Source of the DNA: Adiantum capillus-veneris
Taxonomy: Eukaryota; Streptophyta; Polypodiopsida; Polypodiales; Pteridaceae
Length of the DNA: 64,000 bases
Assembly: GCA_014529385.2 (NCBI GenBank)
Contig: CM043955.1
Coordinates: 151,297,640-151,361,639 of the forward strand
Reading direction: 5' to 3'
In this document: positions 38,066 to 49,572 of the stretch, in pieces
How positions within the stretch are numbered: position 1 is the stretch's first letter
Layout of the letters: every line of letters starts with the position of its first letter
Translations under genes and position numbers: made by a program
Notes under the pieces: generated by a model
Told to the model about the DNA's origin: nothing
Seen by the model: only the letters and a program-made list of their open reading frames with translations
Database searches by the model: none

Positions 38066-38093
38066 AGGGAGAGAGAGAGAGAAGAAGAAGAGA

Positions 38094-38198
<105 letters not shown>

Positions 38199-38373
38199 GA
38201 AATGAAATGATATATTAACGTCTTCAAAAGGCCAAAATGACCTATGAGACCATCAGATACAAAGTGGTGAATCTAATACAATGTCTGAAGTACAAGTACA
38301 AAAAGTACTGAAAGTAAAAATGAAAACTGAAATGAAGTGTGAAATGTGAGATTTGAAAATGTAGAACAGGCCC

Positions 38374-41300
38374 TCAATGACAATCTGGGTGTCGTGCTAG
38401 AATGCCTCTGATCCTCTGTTGGAGTCTCCGTCGATGTAGTGTGCTCCTGTGTCTTGGTCGTGGTCGTCTCGATCTCCCGAGCTCAATCACCCTGTCAATG
38501 AGGGTGCCTCTGGTATGAATGTGGGTACAACCCTATGCTGGTGGTTGGTCTCTTGGCTCCCTCGATCCAAAGAAATCTGCGATCTGTCTCTGCGACTGTC
38601 GTACTCCATGTCTCCCCAATAGACTATCTCTATGTCGGTGTAGCTCAAGTAGATATAAACCAAGGCATCTCTGGTCCTGATACCTCATGACTCTATCTAG
38701 GGGTCCAAAACCCTCCCTGAATAAGCAATGGAAGCGCCCTCGTATCTCATAATACACAGTGCAGTGGCATATGTAGTGTAGCTCTGTCTGTGGCTCTCTA
38801 CCGCATAGTTGACATATCCTAGCCTCTGGTGGTATCCCTCTGAATCTACCCGTCTCAATCTCCAGTTGGTGTGAGAATGTGTGAATCTGACCAATAGCAC
38901 ATCGCAGACCATGAGATAAATGAGTGTCCATGTAGTTCGGACGAGTCACAAACCCATCCCTGAAAGTTGGAGAAGGTGCTCTTTGTAGAAAGCCATCTTC
39001 GTGCCCAACTCCTGTATCGGCTCTACCCATGTCCTCCTGGTGTCCAACTGTATAAGATCCTGACGAATGAGTCTAGTGATCTCTGTCCGTGTGACTGGCA
39101 GGGAGGGTGCATCCAGGGAATACTGAAAGGGAGGCAATCTATCCATGCTGAGACCATGCCTCTGAGACCATGAGGTCATCTGTGCATACCAACATGATGC
39201 ATCTCCCTGCATCGCTAACTGTCTAGAGGATTTAAGAGCCAGTCTAGTATATCTGCCTCTATGTGTATCCCATAGACTGTGCATAAAGGACACTGATCTG
39301 GTAAGAGCCTCAATCTCTATAGGAGGGGCGGCTACCTCCGCTCGAATAGTCGCATGTGGTACCGAGGCCTTGGCTCTAATCATCCGGGATATCAAAAATA
39401 ACAAGGCTCTCTCCATGTTCCGCCAACTGTCATGATTCACAGATGGTCCCCAAACTTGGACCCCATAAATCATAGCTGAAGCAACCAAAGTATCAAAGAG
39501 CCATAGTTTTGTTCGTGGTTCTTGAAACTGAACCTGCGAACACATCCTCTCTAGCCCTCCTAATGCCGCATAGGCTCTGGATAGTCTAGTCTCTGCTGCT
39601 CTCCTCAGGGTAAACCTCGGTCCCGTGAATACCACCCCCAGATATGTATATTCATCTGTGTACTCCACAGTGTCTTGGCCATATACGAGTGTAGGTGCCG
39701 ATCTCTTGACCCACTGTGGTGTGGTGTTAAACACCATAACCTTGGTTTTACCAAGGTTCACGGACAGTCCACTATCCTCTGCAAAGTTGTGCAATGCATC
39801 CAAATGTCTTTGCATGCCCTTTGGCGACTCTGACATTAACACAATATCATCAGCATATAGTAATAAAGGGATCCATGTCCCTGCCAGCTGAGCGCCTCTG
39901 TCACCCTCTCTGTCAATTTAGTCAGAGACCTCATCTACATACATACCAAAAAGTGTAGGGGACAAAGGACACCCCTGTTTCACTCCGATAGTGGAATGAA
40001 CAATGTCAGAAATCCCCTCAGGAGTGCGTACCTGGCCAATCACTAAGCCGTATAAAGCCATGATCCCCCATATGATCTCTGTGGGTACTCCCAACTTCAG
40101 TAGCCTGTGCATCAATCTGGCCCTCGGCACTGTGTCAAATGCCTTGCGGAAGTCCACAAAGCAACAATACATCCGTCCCCCATGTGCCCGACCCTCCTCA
40201 ATAATGGCTCTGAGTGTAAGAATATGGTCCAAAGTGGAGAAACCCCTCCTGAATCCAGCCTGTCGTGCTGCTCGTATGCCCTCATTATCTGCCCATTTAC
40301 TCAATTGCTGTTCAAGAATGGATGCATACAACCGTGCCAATGTGTGCCCTATCATAATAGTACGGTAGTTCCCTGGTACCGTGGGGTCCCCTGCCTTGAA
40401 AAGAGGTACAATAGTAGATAATCTCCAGGACTCGGGTAGTCCCTCACACATGACACGGTTAAACAACCGCGCAAGAACCTCTGACAGTAAATCTCTAGCA
40501 TGTATCAAGTGCTTTGCCACCAAACCATCATGATCATATGCTCTAGTCCTCATCCTGTCAATGGCGTTCTTCACCATCTCAGTGGTAAAGAAGGTACTAG
40601 TGGCTGGACATGGCTCTAGAGGGTCTGGTAATGGTGGTTGCCCAGGTACTGTATATAATGATGCTGCATATTGACCCCAAATCTCGGGAGAGGTAATCAC
40701 TGGAGGAGGTGAGTGCTCATGGAAGAGACGCCAGGCCTCACCTGAATCTTGGCTCAAAAAGAGATGATACAAATCACGTTCCATATGGGCTAAAAAGGCC
40801 CGCTTCTTCCGTCGCACTAAACGCCGAAGGGCAATCCGAGACTGTCTATATGTAATGACTCCAAGTATAAGCTCTCTCTGAATCTGAACTCTCATCTCTC
40901 TGCACTCCTCATCATACCAACTATTCTCCGATATATCCATCTCTCTAAGCATCTCCTCCGAGGTATCATAAAATACCGTTTGGGAGTTGGCCGTCCTGGC
41001 ATTAAAGTCTCCCAAGAGAATGATATCTCCATCCCTAGAGAACTCCCATATGTCAGCATCAAGTATAGAGAAAGGGGATTGCCCTCTAGGTGAGGTATAG
41101 ACTGATGTGCTAGGGGGAAAGTAACATATAGCAATGTATAAGAATCTGCCTGTCTCAGCTCTTAGTCTCACCCACATGTATCTCGCCTGGTCATCTCTCC
41201 GGACAATCTGTAATAGCGGCTGCAACTCTTCCTTGAATAAGACTGCTACCCCTCCTGAACCTCGACTTCCATGCTGGGATCTAGCGTCTGGCCGACAAGC

Positions 41301-41448
41301 TCTCCCATAAATAGCCAGTCACACTTGGCATCAACTGTCCAGATTTTTGATGTGTCTCCCAGTAAAAGACAATGTCTCTATTTCTGAAGCTATCTTCAAA
41401 GGCACCCACATCCAGCCTATATGATCCATTACAATTCCATGCCGCCAT
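38374..41448 (-). pseudogene. LINE ORF2 lacking half its endonuclease
   Basis: The frame after ORF1's TGA gives WNCNGSYRLDVGAFED and ETHQ near 41370, an intact endonuclease start, then shifts. 41225-39918 (435 codons) continues with RDGDIILLGDFNAR, but after LREMDISE it jumps to NSWYDEECRE. About 500 bases holding the TVDY and VDH parts of the endonuclease are missing, without loss of frame. RT motifs follow (FVDFRKAFDTV, GVKQGCPLSPTLF), then a stop at about 39917, YADD just after it, and the finger CQLCGREPQTELHYICHC near 38790. Further shifts occur at about 38960 and 38530. The C-terminus ends ILARHPDCH. Confidence 0.87.
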
Positions 41449-41481
41449 CCGGAGTGTGGTCCCATATGTCTCGCACTGTCA
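41448..41481 (-). promoter_or_regulatory. ORF1/ORF2 junction: in-frame TGA-CAG
   Basis: TGA at 41481-41479 is followed in frame by CAG TGC GAG ACA TAT GGG ACC ACA CTC CGG ATG, then GCG GCA TGG AAT of the endonuclease. The peptide QCETYGTTLRM is conserved with the other two copies while third positions differ. Confidence 0.65.
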
Positions 41482-42633
41482 TGCTGTGCGTTTTTCCAAA
41501 ACCACTACTTTCCCTCCTCTGTAAAAGGCAATTTTTCCCTTCTCCCTTGCTGCCTTGATCTCTGGCATCAACTCTTGCATATGTGCTATTTGTGCTAAAG
41601 TAAGGTCATCCCCCATAAATATTCCAGTTTTCTTAAGTGCTGGTCTCTTCTTCAGAAATTCCTTCCTTGTTTCCAAAGTCGGGAAACGCAAAATAAGTGC
41701 TTTCTCTTTGACGTTTCCCTTCTCATCCACTCCCTTCTTTCCTACTCTCCAAGCACCTGTGTGCATAGGTTCCGGGATGCCCATGTGCTGCAAGAGTTCC
41801 TTCACTTCGTCTTCTATATTTTCGGTGTCTTTGATACCAGTAATACGCACTTGGAGGGCTCTAGTCCTCCTCTTCTGTTCCTCCTCAATGGTCATATTGA
41901 TGATGGTAGAAGTCTGTGCGGCTTCTGGGATCCGGGCCTTTCCTTTCTTTGCACCTTCAATCCATTTTTTTGCTTCGTCAACTTTATCTTGTGTTTTAGA
42001 AAGGCGCTCCGCCCATGAGGAAGCCTCTTTCGAGTTTAGTTCTTCCCCTTCGCGTAGAGTTTTCACCTGCTCCTTAATATCTTCGAGCTCCTTTAACATC
42101 GAGGGCTGATTTCCCCCTTCCGTTTTGGGCATAATTTTGCACGCTGCAAGTTCCCCTTTAAGCTCTTCAATCACTGCATCTTTTTCCTTCATGCACTTTT
42201 CCACATTGGTTTTCCAAGATTCAAAGCTTGCAATTGCCTCATCCAACTTTTTCTGCATAATACATTCCATTACATTCACTTCTGCCCGCATTAGAGCCTG
42301 CATCTCCCCTTTCACAGATAGATACATCTCATCATGCTTACCAAGCATCGCTTTATCGAATTCTTTCCTCATATCTGCATACATAGAATTCTTATAACTC
42401 TCTGCGTTTGCGTACATCTCTTTCCTGATGTCGTCTCTCATAAAGCTGAGCTCAGATTTAATCATCACTTGAACCCTCTCCATCATTAAATCATCTTGGA
42501 TTCTGACGGTTTTCCTTGCCCGCAATGAGCTTGGCGAGAGTATGCTATCTCTGTTCCTCCGCTTGAAAGTCGCTTTCATTTTTTGTGGTGTGGTGAAGCC
42601 ACTTGCATCACCATCCTCGACTGGTTGGTCCAT
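41479..42633 (-). CDS. LINE ORF1p, long form
   Basis: 384 residues, open. About 90 extra N-terminal residues compared with the other copies include a basic stretch (MKATFKRRNRDSILSPSSLR). A long coiled-coil region follows (residues about 55-180), then an ERLSKTQDKVDEAKKWIEG block. The C-terminal L1 ORF1p-like part has RRTRALQVRITGI, HTGAWRVGKKG, LILRFPTLETRKEFLKK, IFMGDDLTLAQIAHMQELMP and REKGKIAFYRGGKVVV. It is intact although its ORF2 is broken. It may represent the ancestral length, with the other two copies using shorter or replaced N-termini. Confidence 0.85.
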   Translation of the reverse strand: MDQPVEDGDASGFTTPQKMKATFKRRNRDSILSPSSLRARKTVRIQDDLMMERVQVMIKSELSFMRDDIRKEMYANAESYKNSMYADMRKEFDKAMLGKHDEMYLSVKGEMQALMRAEVNVMECIMQKKLDEAIASFESWKTNVEKCMKEKDAVIEELKGELAACKIMPKTEGGNQPSMLKELEDIKEQVKTLREGEELNSKEASSWAERLSKTQDKVDEAKKWIEGAKKGKARIPEAAQTSTIINMTIEEEQKRRTRALQVRITGIKDTENIEDEVKELLQHMGIPEPMHTGAWRVGKKGVDEKGNVKEKALILRFPTLETRKEFLKKRPALKKTGIFMGDDLTLAQIAHMQELMPEIKAAREKGKIAFYRGGKVVVLEKRTA

Positions 42634-43255
42634 CCTAGAGAGAAGAACAAAGCGAGCACTGAGTCAAGGCCCTCACTAGCTGAGGTCTGGCCTCCGCCCT
42701 GGTTGGCCTTGCCCTCGTCACCAAGTCCTCGCCCTCATCCTGGCTGACTTGACTGCTCTTGTCCTCGCCCTGGCATTGGTCTCGTCTGGTCGCCCTTGGC
42801 TCTTCTAGCCCTCTCCCATGGTAGGCAGCTAGCTCTCGCCCTTGGCACAGCTCGCCCTCGTCCTTCAAAGGTTAGGGCCCTCGTCCTCGTGCTTGGCAAG
42901 CTGCTCGCCCTCTTGACACAGGACCAGCAGCTCGACCAGGTCCACCTGCTCGCCCCGCCTTCGACCAGTAGCTCGCCCTCGTTCCTTGTCCAGCAGAGAG
43001 AGAGCTCGTCCCTCGTCGTTCGTCCAGCAAGTTGGCAGCGCGACGAGCTTGTCCTTCGTCCAGCAAGTTGGCAGCGCGAGAGGGTCCTTCGCCTCAGTCT
43101 CCTCCCCTCAGGCCTGCTCGTCCTCGTCAGCCTGCTCGCCACATAATGCTCGCCCTCCTCAGGCTGCTCGCTCTGGTCCAGCTGCTCGCCCTAGGCTGCT
43201 CGCCCTTGCCTAGGCTGCTCGCCCTCGTCCAGCTGCTCGCCCTCAGGCCAGCTGC

Positions 43256-43256
<1 letters not shown>
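42634..43256 (-). repeat. LINE 5' UTR with CTCGCCCT tandem motifs
   Basis: Pyrimidine- and GC-rich on the plus strand, with many irregularly spaced copies of GCTCGCCCT, CTCGTCCAGC and CCTAGGCTGCTCGCCC, densest at 43125-43256. Short direct repeats such as CGTCCAGCAAGTTGGCAGCG occur twice near 43020-43080. The frames in it are compositional artefacts. Confidence 0.65.

Positions 43257-43305
<49 letters not shown>
43257..43305. repeat. (GA)n microsatellite
   Basis: 49-bp GA tract that closes the minus-strand LINE array. Confidence 0.97.
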
Positions 43306-43306
<1 letters not shown>

Positions 43307-43985
43307 GATACCAGATGGTTCTCAAACCCCCCTCCAAGGGCGCCCCTCTCTATGGCGAGAGAGGTCTATGCTATAGATTGCACAAATCTAGTACAATGGT
43401 CTCGATGCGATGAACTTGCCAACGATGTCGACGACGATGATGGCGACGACGAGGACGGGTTGAAAACTGAAAACGCTAGGGCTCATATGCTGAAATCTGA
43501 AAGGGCTGATCTACTGCGGGAAACTGGGACTATGTCGGCAACGACAACGGTGGTGATGACGGCGACGACGACTAGCAAAATGCTAGGTGCTGAAATCTAA
43601 AATCTGCGGACTGAATTGGAAAACGCTGGCTGAACTGAAGGGATGATGAGGATATGCAAGTGTTGATGGCTGAAAACCAAAACGCTGGCCTGCTTTGCTG
43701 ATCCGGAATGCTGAAAACTGAAAATGCTATGTCTAATCTGCAAGTGCAAAAGCGCCAGTCTGATCTGCAAAGTGCAAAAACGCTGGGTACTTAAGGCTGA
43801 AAACGCTGAGTGTTTCCTGCCGGTGCTGCTGAGTAGAGACACTACAAGTTTGGGAACTTCTTGTGCTGCCTCGTCTGCTTTTATTGAGTGCTCAATGGGT
43901 TTCTTTTATAGTTCTTTTAGCAAATTGCCCTTCTTACTTTTCCAACAAAAGTCACTTATTAATAAATAAGTGAAAAATGTGTGTT
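43306..43985. repeat. Dispersed repeat with AAAACGCT motifs, copy 2
   Basis: Second copy of the repeat at 3166-3975, same orientation: CTCCAAGGG, the ATGGCGAGAG hairpin, GATTGCACAAA, then five or six AAAACGCT/GGCTGA units and the T-rich end with CAACAAAAGTCA. Its left edge touches a GA tract. Confidence 0.65.
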
Positions 43986-44540
43986 TGGGGAAAAAAGGTT
44001 CTATGCTTTGGAAAATGCTCATGATGGGTACTGAATGTCATGCTAATAATCCTGTTGTGTGCAATCATAGGGTATGCAACTATTTCAAGTGTCTGGACAT
44101 GCACGGCTTGGGTGCAAGCTCACAAGGGTGCCAAAACACTTTCTAGGCTAACCTGAACCCTGGAACTGGGATAACTTGTCCACATGCACATAGGGTTAGA
44201 TGTGCACGTGACAGATGATATAGATCAAACACGAGTTCCATCGGGAGAGTGCAGAGTGCTTGGATCAGCTCAAATCAGTCCCATGCATATACTTCAGGGA
44301 GCTGTTGACACCCCCATCTTTGATGTATACCAAACTACTGCCCAAGTATAGTATAGGATGTAGCTAGCCAGAGTGCATATCATACTTGATACTCTTTGCA
44401 TCTAGTTTTGCATTCTGAGCCCCTCGTAGAAGAACTCCATCCTTCCTCCATCCATCATGGTCACCACTCATTGTACACCCCAACCCCAGACCACCAATTT
44501 ATCATATAACTCTAGCTATAGTCTATAATTTCAGTTCAAC
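43986..44540. other. Intronic, nothing recognised
   Basis: No gene, repeat copy or RNA gene was recognised. Confidence 0.35.
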
Positions 44541-44650
44541 TTGTCCCTTTTTGGGATGACAAAGGATATATCACATCTCTACATTGATTTTCTCATAGGC
44601 TGAGTTCGGCCTTTCAAAGATGGGAATATGAAACATTAATAAAATCTCTC
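44541..44650 (+). mobile_element. Family-3-like LINE 3' end
   Basis: CTCATAGGCTGAGTTCGGCC is followed by ATTAATAAAATC and a short (TC)n. The inner stem AGGCTGA/TCGGCCT with loop GT resembles family 3, with the wobble pair moved by one position. It is the only hairpin of this kind here without a long TC tract. The outer stem is lost. Confidence 0.45.
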
Positions 44651-45425
44651 TCTCATTGCGGCTTGCTTTTGGTGTTGTGGCTTGTTGCTTTGTATGGAAG
44701 GCAAATTGGCCTATGAGAGAGATTCTAATTTATGCAGTGTCCAGGTTGCTGCATGTTATGGAAGAAGAAAAAATCATATTGAACATTTGGCAGAACTGGG
44801 GACAAGCGTGTGTTCATTGTGATAATGACGACGTGCAAGCATGTTCTAGAGATGTCTTTGGGAGATAGCCTCATTATCATGGCACACAAGGCAAGCATAA
44901 AAAACGAGACATGGATGAGTGGCACGAGTTAGCTGTGGAGTGTTTGCGGATCAACAATTATTCACATTTAGGTGATCCGTAAGTTCAACAGAGGCACGAG
45001 TTACCCAACATAAAGATGGCGGAAGTGGAGTAGTTCAGAAATGAGTTGCATTTACGACATATGATTTTAGGAGGATGAATATGTGCAGCCTTTTTTGGGC
45101 GTGTCAAAGGGTTGTTTTACTTTTTAATGGTTTGTTTCTATAGAAAAAGGGCGTGTGATCAAATTCTAAATGCGTCAATAGGGTGACATTGTCAGATGAA
45201 GCCCCTATGGAGATGCTTACCTCCAATGAAGATAACATGTGAACTCGGACCTTGACGTGCTTTCATCTGTTAGGAATGTCTTTTGTGGCTTAAATAGACT
45301 TGATGGTTCTACCCAAGCAAAGGCCCTAATTATATGTGTTAACTGGTGGGGCTATAACATGAAATGTCGTTTGTCTTCAGAAATGCACAACAATTTTGAC
45401 TACCGTCTTAGCTATTTGTATGCAG
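44651..45425. other. Intronic, nothing recognised
   Basis: 3' end of the giant intron. A 66-codon frame at 45239-45439 has no known domain. Confidence 0.4.
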
Positions 45426-45540
45426 GAATACACGATTGACATGACAGGGCAAATGAATCCGGGCCACAGATCTACTTTTTGGCAAACAAAAAGAGTTTTC
45501 TTTGTAACACCTCAAGTGTTCGAGAAAGACATTGAGTCAG
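45426..45540 (+). CDS. FANCM: FANCM helicase exon (TPQVFEKD)
   Basis: This continues the exon at 16537 in phase 0: EYTIDMTGQ, FWQTKRVFFVTPQVFEKDI and ESG. It matches the plant and animal FANCM block that lies between motif Ia and the DEAH box (helicase core domain 1). Acceptor is CTATTTGTATGCAG. The alignment to other FANCM proteins, where SG or RG is followed by a C-containing stretch and the DEAH block, places the donor at 45541, which is GC rather than GT. A GT donor 24 bases further (45565) would add eight in-frame codons (QLSISDFR). Both keep phase 1 for the next exon. Confidence 0.85.
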
Positions 45541-45621
45541 GCCAGCTCTCTATTTCAGATTTCCGTGCAGGGTTGTATGCTTTACTCTTCTGAGTTTTTT
45601 ATCATTCTTCATTTCAAACAG

Positions 45622-45713
45622 GTTCATGTCCAATGCAAGATCTTATTTGTCTGGTTGTGGATGAGGCTCATCGTGCCATGGGTAACTACGCCTATTGTGT
45701 TGTTGTCAGAAAG
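45622..45713 (+). CDS. FANCM: FANCM helicase exon (DEAH box)
   Basis: Encodes SCPMQDLICLVVDEAH and RAMGNYAYCVVVRK: helicase motif II (Walker B, DEAH), which coordinates Mg-ATP, and the RAxGNYxYC signature of FANCM. Acceptor is TTTCAAACAG; donor is GTAGAACC. The preceding intron is only 57-81 bp, against 28.8 kb for the one before. The next exon should carry motif III (TATPG), which was not found downstream in this window. The exon shows no defects. Confidence 0.88.
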
Positions 45714-45904
45714 GTAGAACCCTTAATCTACTTGCCCCATACAGAACAAACGTTTAATAGTAGCATTATTTTTATTATTGTGTATAAAAATAGCGTATCA
45801 TTTCACACGAATTTATTTGAAAGGACTCTGCAAAAGCTGTTAAAACAAACTAGATTTAGTACTCTGGAATATAGAAACTGCGTCACCATATTATGTAGTG
45901 GATA
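45714..45904 (+). other. FANCM: Start of next FANCM intron
   Basis: AT-rich sequence after the DEAH exon. The reading frame happens to stay open, but it lacks helicase motif III. A short stretch resembling later FANCM sequence is discussed among the rejected observations. Confidence 0.45.
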
Positions 45905-45990
45905 TATGTGTAAGGATAGTACCAGAGTTTGTAAAGACAGTACCAGAGTCTATCATTTGTGTAAAGACAGTACCGGAGTCTGTCATGTGT
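45905..45990. repeat. Short tandem repeat, GTAAAGACAGTACCAGAGTC
   Basis: Three units of 21-30 bp with small changes (GGATAGTACCAGAGTTT, AGACAGTACCAGAGTCT, AGACAGTACCGGAGTCT). Confidence 0.8.
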
Positions 45991-46264
45991 GTATGGGAGT
46001 GAAAGTATCATCTATGTACTCAAGCTTTGTAAGCTGAATCATATGATGCCTTGTTTCTTTCTTTCTGTTTTGTTTTTAAATAAACATGTCATGAACACAG
46101 AATACACAAAATTGCCAGCCCACAATAGATTCTAGGATTCACAAACTAGAAATAGGAATGAGTTTGCATTGTATACGCACGAGAGCATGAAAAGGAATAC
46201 TTTGAAGTCTTGCAAGTTGTGATTAAACAATTATACTCGAAGAAGACCATCGATCCTAAGTCAC

Positions 46265-46535
46265 AAACTGTATTGGAAAAGCAGCTTGACCTGCATTCAA
46301 AATACTCAGCAAGAATATGACACATCCAAATAAAAGGTCAGGTGCTGAACTCAAACTGTATTGGAAAAGCAGCTTGACCTGCATTCAAAATACTCAGCAA
46401 GAATATGACACATCCAAATAAAAGGTCAGGTGCTGAACTCAAACTGTATTGGAAAAGCAGCATGACCTGCATTCAAAATACTCAGCAGGAATATGACACA
46501 TCCAAATAAAAGGTCAGGTGCTGAACTCAAACTCT
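46265..46535. repeat. 88-bp tandem repeat, three copies
   Basis: Units start at 46265, 46353 and 46441 with a period of exactly 88 bp and about one or two mismatches between units. The last breaks off at AAACTC near 46532. Each unit contains GGAAAAGCAGCTTGACCTGC and CCAAATAAAAGGTCAGGTGC. Near identity implies recent expansion. Confidence 0.92.
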
Positions 46536-49529
46536 GGAGAAATTGAAGTCCACCCGATGACATAGATGATCAGCCATTATTTTCATCCTCAGCATTGTCC
46601 TTATCGACATCATTCTCCTCTCTTCTTGATCCTGATGGGCATGATCATACTCATTCTTTTATTTACCTGGATCCTCTTGAAGAGGGTGCTTGACATTGGA
46701 GACACTAGAACTTGCACCAGTACCAGTGTTCGTAACTATAAAAGGAGCTCAGATTTTATCCTCTGCTTCCGTGTTTTGTTGCAAAGGAAGCAGCATAATT
46801 CAATCTCATTCCTTTGCATTTACCTTGAAACGGGTTTTGACAGCCTTGAAATGTGACTCTTGAAACACCTGAAACGCTGGAGTTGGTGTTGTTTTGCCCA
46901 AACAAGAAGAAGAAAAAACTGTCCTTCATTCATTGATTAATATCCTTCCGAATAGGAATTTCAGCTAGGATCAATGTTTCCCATCCCAACTATATTGGAG
47001 TTAGCTGAGGCACTTCTCCTTTTGCTGAATCAAACTAAATTGACTAGCAACACTTCTCCTTTTGCTGAATCAAACTAATTGACTAGCAATACTTATTGCT
47101 AAATAGTCTACCTGAGATACGGGTTGAATTCCTTCCATTTCCTCAGTTTTGGGTAGCAAACGACGTTAAGCGGGGAGGACGTACAAATCCAACTAAACCA
47201 GGGGCGGCAATAGCTTGTTAAGGAAAAACTCAGGGGAAAGGTTGTCATTCACTCATTCTATGATAAGTTGCTACAATTGAGGGAGATTCAATTCAAGTGA
47301 CAAAAGATCCAATATCTCTTTAACCTCAAATATTCACGTTTTGTCATGCTGAATCTCTCACCACCGTCAAGTGGATATGATGTTGACCGTGTGTGGCTCA
47401 TGATAGACCAGGTAGGCCTAGGATGGTCCTCCTATCACTCGTCCACCTCGTACCAGACTGCTCGTCCAGAAGTAGCAAGGGTCTATATCCTCCGTAGGTC
47501 CACTAGTCCAACAGTCTAGGCAAGTCCGACTAGCTACGACGCAGACTTGATTATGTAAGACTCAGAGGTTCATAAGAAGGAAATGAATTGCAAAATCCTG
47601 CTCTTGCTCAAGGGGAATTGCAAGGATAGACCATCACCAATTGATGGCATCCATAGCGGTATCTATATCTGTTCACTGCAGTTTTGACTTTGACGAGGAT
47701 AGACTGTCTCCAAGCTATGGCTGTATCTATACCTTTGCACTTGTATCTGTATTGGTAGCTGCTCACTATAGTTTGACTTTGAAGATGGGTGATACACCAA
47801 TCACCACTTTGTTCCCTCAAGCACTATCACATTAATAACTGTCAAATCAATACGTGCCAATACAAACATTGTCACATTAATAACTAGCACATCAACACAT
47901 GACAATGGAATAAGCTTGCTGCTGCGATACAACCTATTCCACCTAGGCCTGCACAACTGTAGTTGCACATGGTGCACCTAACCAGGCCGCCCCAAACAAC
48001 GCAATACTTCTCTTGTATCTATATGCATCACAAAAGGTAGCATCCACAATAGCATACATAAAAGGCATAATCCACAAGAGCATACATTGTGGCACAATAT
48101 CTTGCAACTTTCTAACTTGGAGCATTTAACACAACCTGTAGCTGACTTTCACGTGCTGTAGCTCGCACATGAGGCGATGTTAGCCGAAACCTGTGAAAAA
48201 CCAAATGACCAACGTGGTTGAGAGTAGGATTGGACCTCTTTGAGATAGGCGAGCGCGATGAGCCTAGCGAGACGAGTTGGTCACCCAGCCAAGGGTAGAA
48301 GGTTTGATTTACTGCACGGCTGGTTGGTATGTTACAAGGCGATTAAATTGGGGGTGACAAGGTTTTTGCATGTATTGCACTACACCTATGCCCTAGAATC
48401 TTGTTGAGCTTTCAGTTTTTCCATCTCCTGCCTGAGCTGCTTCACCACCCCTTGTTGAAGGTGACTTGTCTTGCTTCATTGCATCTAATGAAGACATTTC
48501 CTCTTGTAAGGCATGTTGTAGCTTGAGTGCCTCTAGCTCCCTACGCAAGGAACCAAGGATCAGAGGCACCTTCCAGGAAAATCGTGCAAGGCAGAGCTTC
48601 AAAGGGGTCCTTGAATAGTCATCTAGCCCCTTCTATCTGTGGTTGCCTGGTAGAGTAGCTTGCTAGTCCCAAATCGACTAGTCTAGTAGGCCAACTAGTC
48701 TCGTAGGTCCAATAGGTTAAGTGGTCAAGTAGGTCTAGTGGTCTAGCAGGTCAAGTGGTGAGCTCGTGCTTAAATGGCTGATGAGACTTGATGGGCCCAG
48801 GCCACGCTGGTGGTCCCCTATCACTCGTCCACCACCTGCCAAATTCCTTACCCAGGTTAACATCTTGGGTAGGTCCATCTAGTTCGACGTTCTAGGCACT
48901 ATGATAAACCCGGACTCGTAGATGATTGAAGAGGTGGAAGCATGGCAGTATGTATGTATTCTTGCATTCCTCAAAAGTGCTATGGGGTGGTGATTCGTAG
49001 ACAAAACTTGATAACTTTTGGAAAAGGAATGATACGGGATGGCCATTGGACATCCCCCTAGTAGAGCTATTATGGGATCTTGGTGAGTGGCAATGGCCTT
49101 CTATGTAGATTGATGGGGAGCCCATCTCTTTATTTGAGTACACTTTATCCATTGGGAGGCCGATCCTCTTGAGGGCCTAGCACCTTGCACACCGTCTACC
49201 TCAGTCAGAGATTTGGTATGAGCAAGGGTTCTTCTTGTATGGCGTATGGCATGTTTCAAACGATGTGTTCTGTTCCATCCCGTATGGTAGGCTCGTATGG
49301 TTCCGTACGACAAGTTTTTTGGGTTCTATCTAGTCAGCCCTACCGTTGACTCTTGACTACGTATATTTTTTTAGTAGCTTTTTGACCTTGCCTTGGATGC
49401 CTTTTGGGGCATCCCTTGAGAGCAGAGGATGCTCTCACATGGGAGAGAGCCCTGTCCATGCCTCAAGCTTCAAGCCCTTGCACCTTAGCCTTTACCTCCT
49501 TTGACTCCACACACACTTGAGACTCCATG
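46536..49529. other. Intronic or intergenic, nothing recognised
   Basis: No gene was recognised. Two stretches, about 47390-47540 and 48650-48900, share short phrases (CCTATCACTCGTCCACC, CTAGTCCAA, GGTCTAGTGG) and may be remnants of one repeat related to the 19220-19515 minisatellite. A 69-codon minus frame at 48602-48393 with a short E/L-rich helix has no known relative. Confidence 0.35.
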
Positions 49530-49534
49530 CTCTC

Positions 49535-49570
<36 letters not shown>
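49530..49570. repeat. (CT)n microsatellite
   Basis: Mostly pure CT tract. Confidence 0.95.

Positions 49571-49572
<2 letters not shown>

Noticed and set aside
42735-43146. Overlapping 100-130 codon frames on both strands upstream of ORF1
   Set aside because: They lie in the CTCGCCCT-repeat leader of a LINE. Composition explains them, and they have no relatives in the other copies.
45821-45885. RTLQKLLKQTRFSTLEYRN resembles a FANCM stretch that follows motif III
   Set aside because: The motif III segment (TATPG) that must precede it is not found between the DEAH exon and this point, and the similarity is short. It could be chance or a displaced exon relic. Transcript data would decide.
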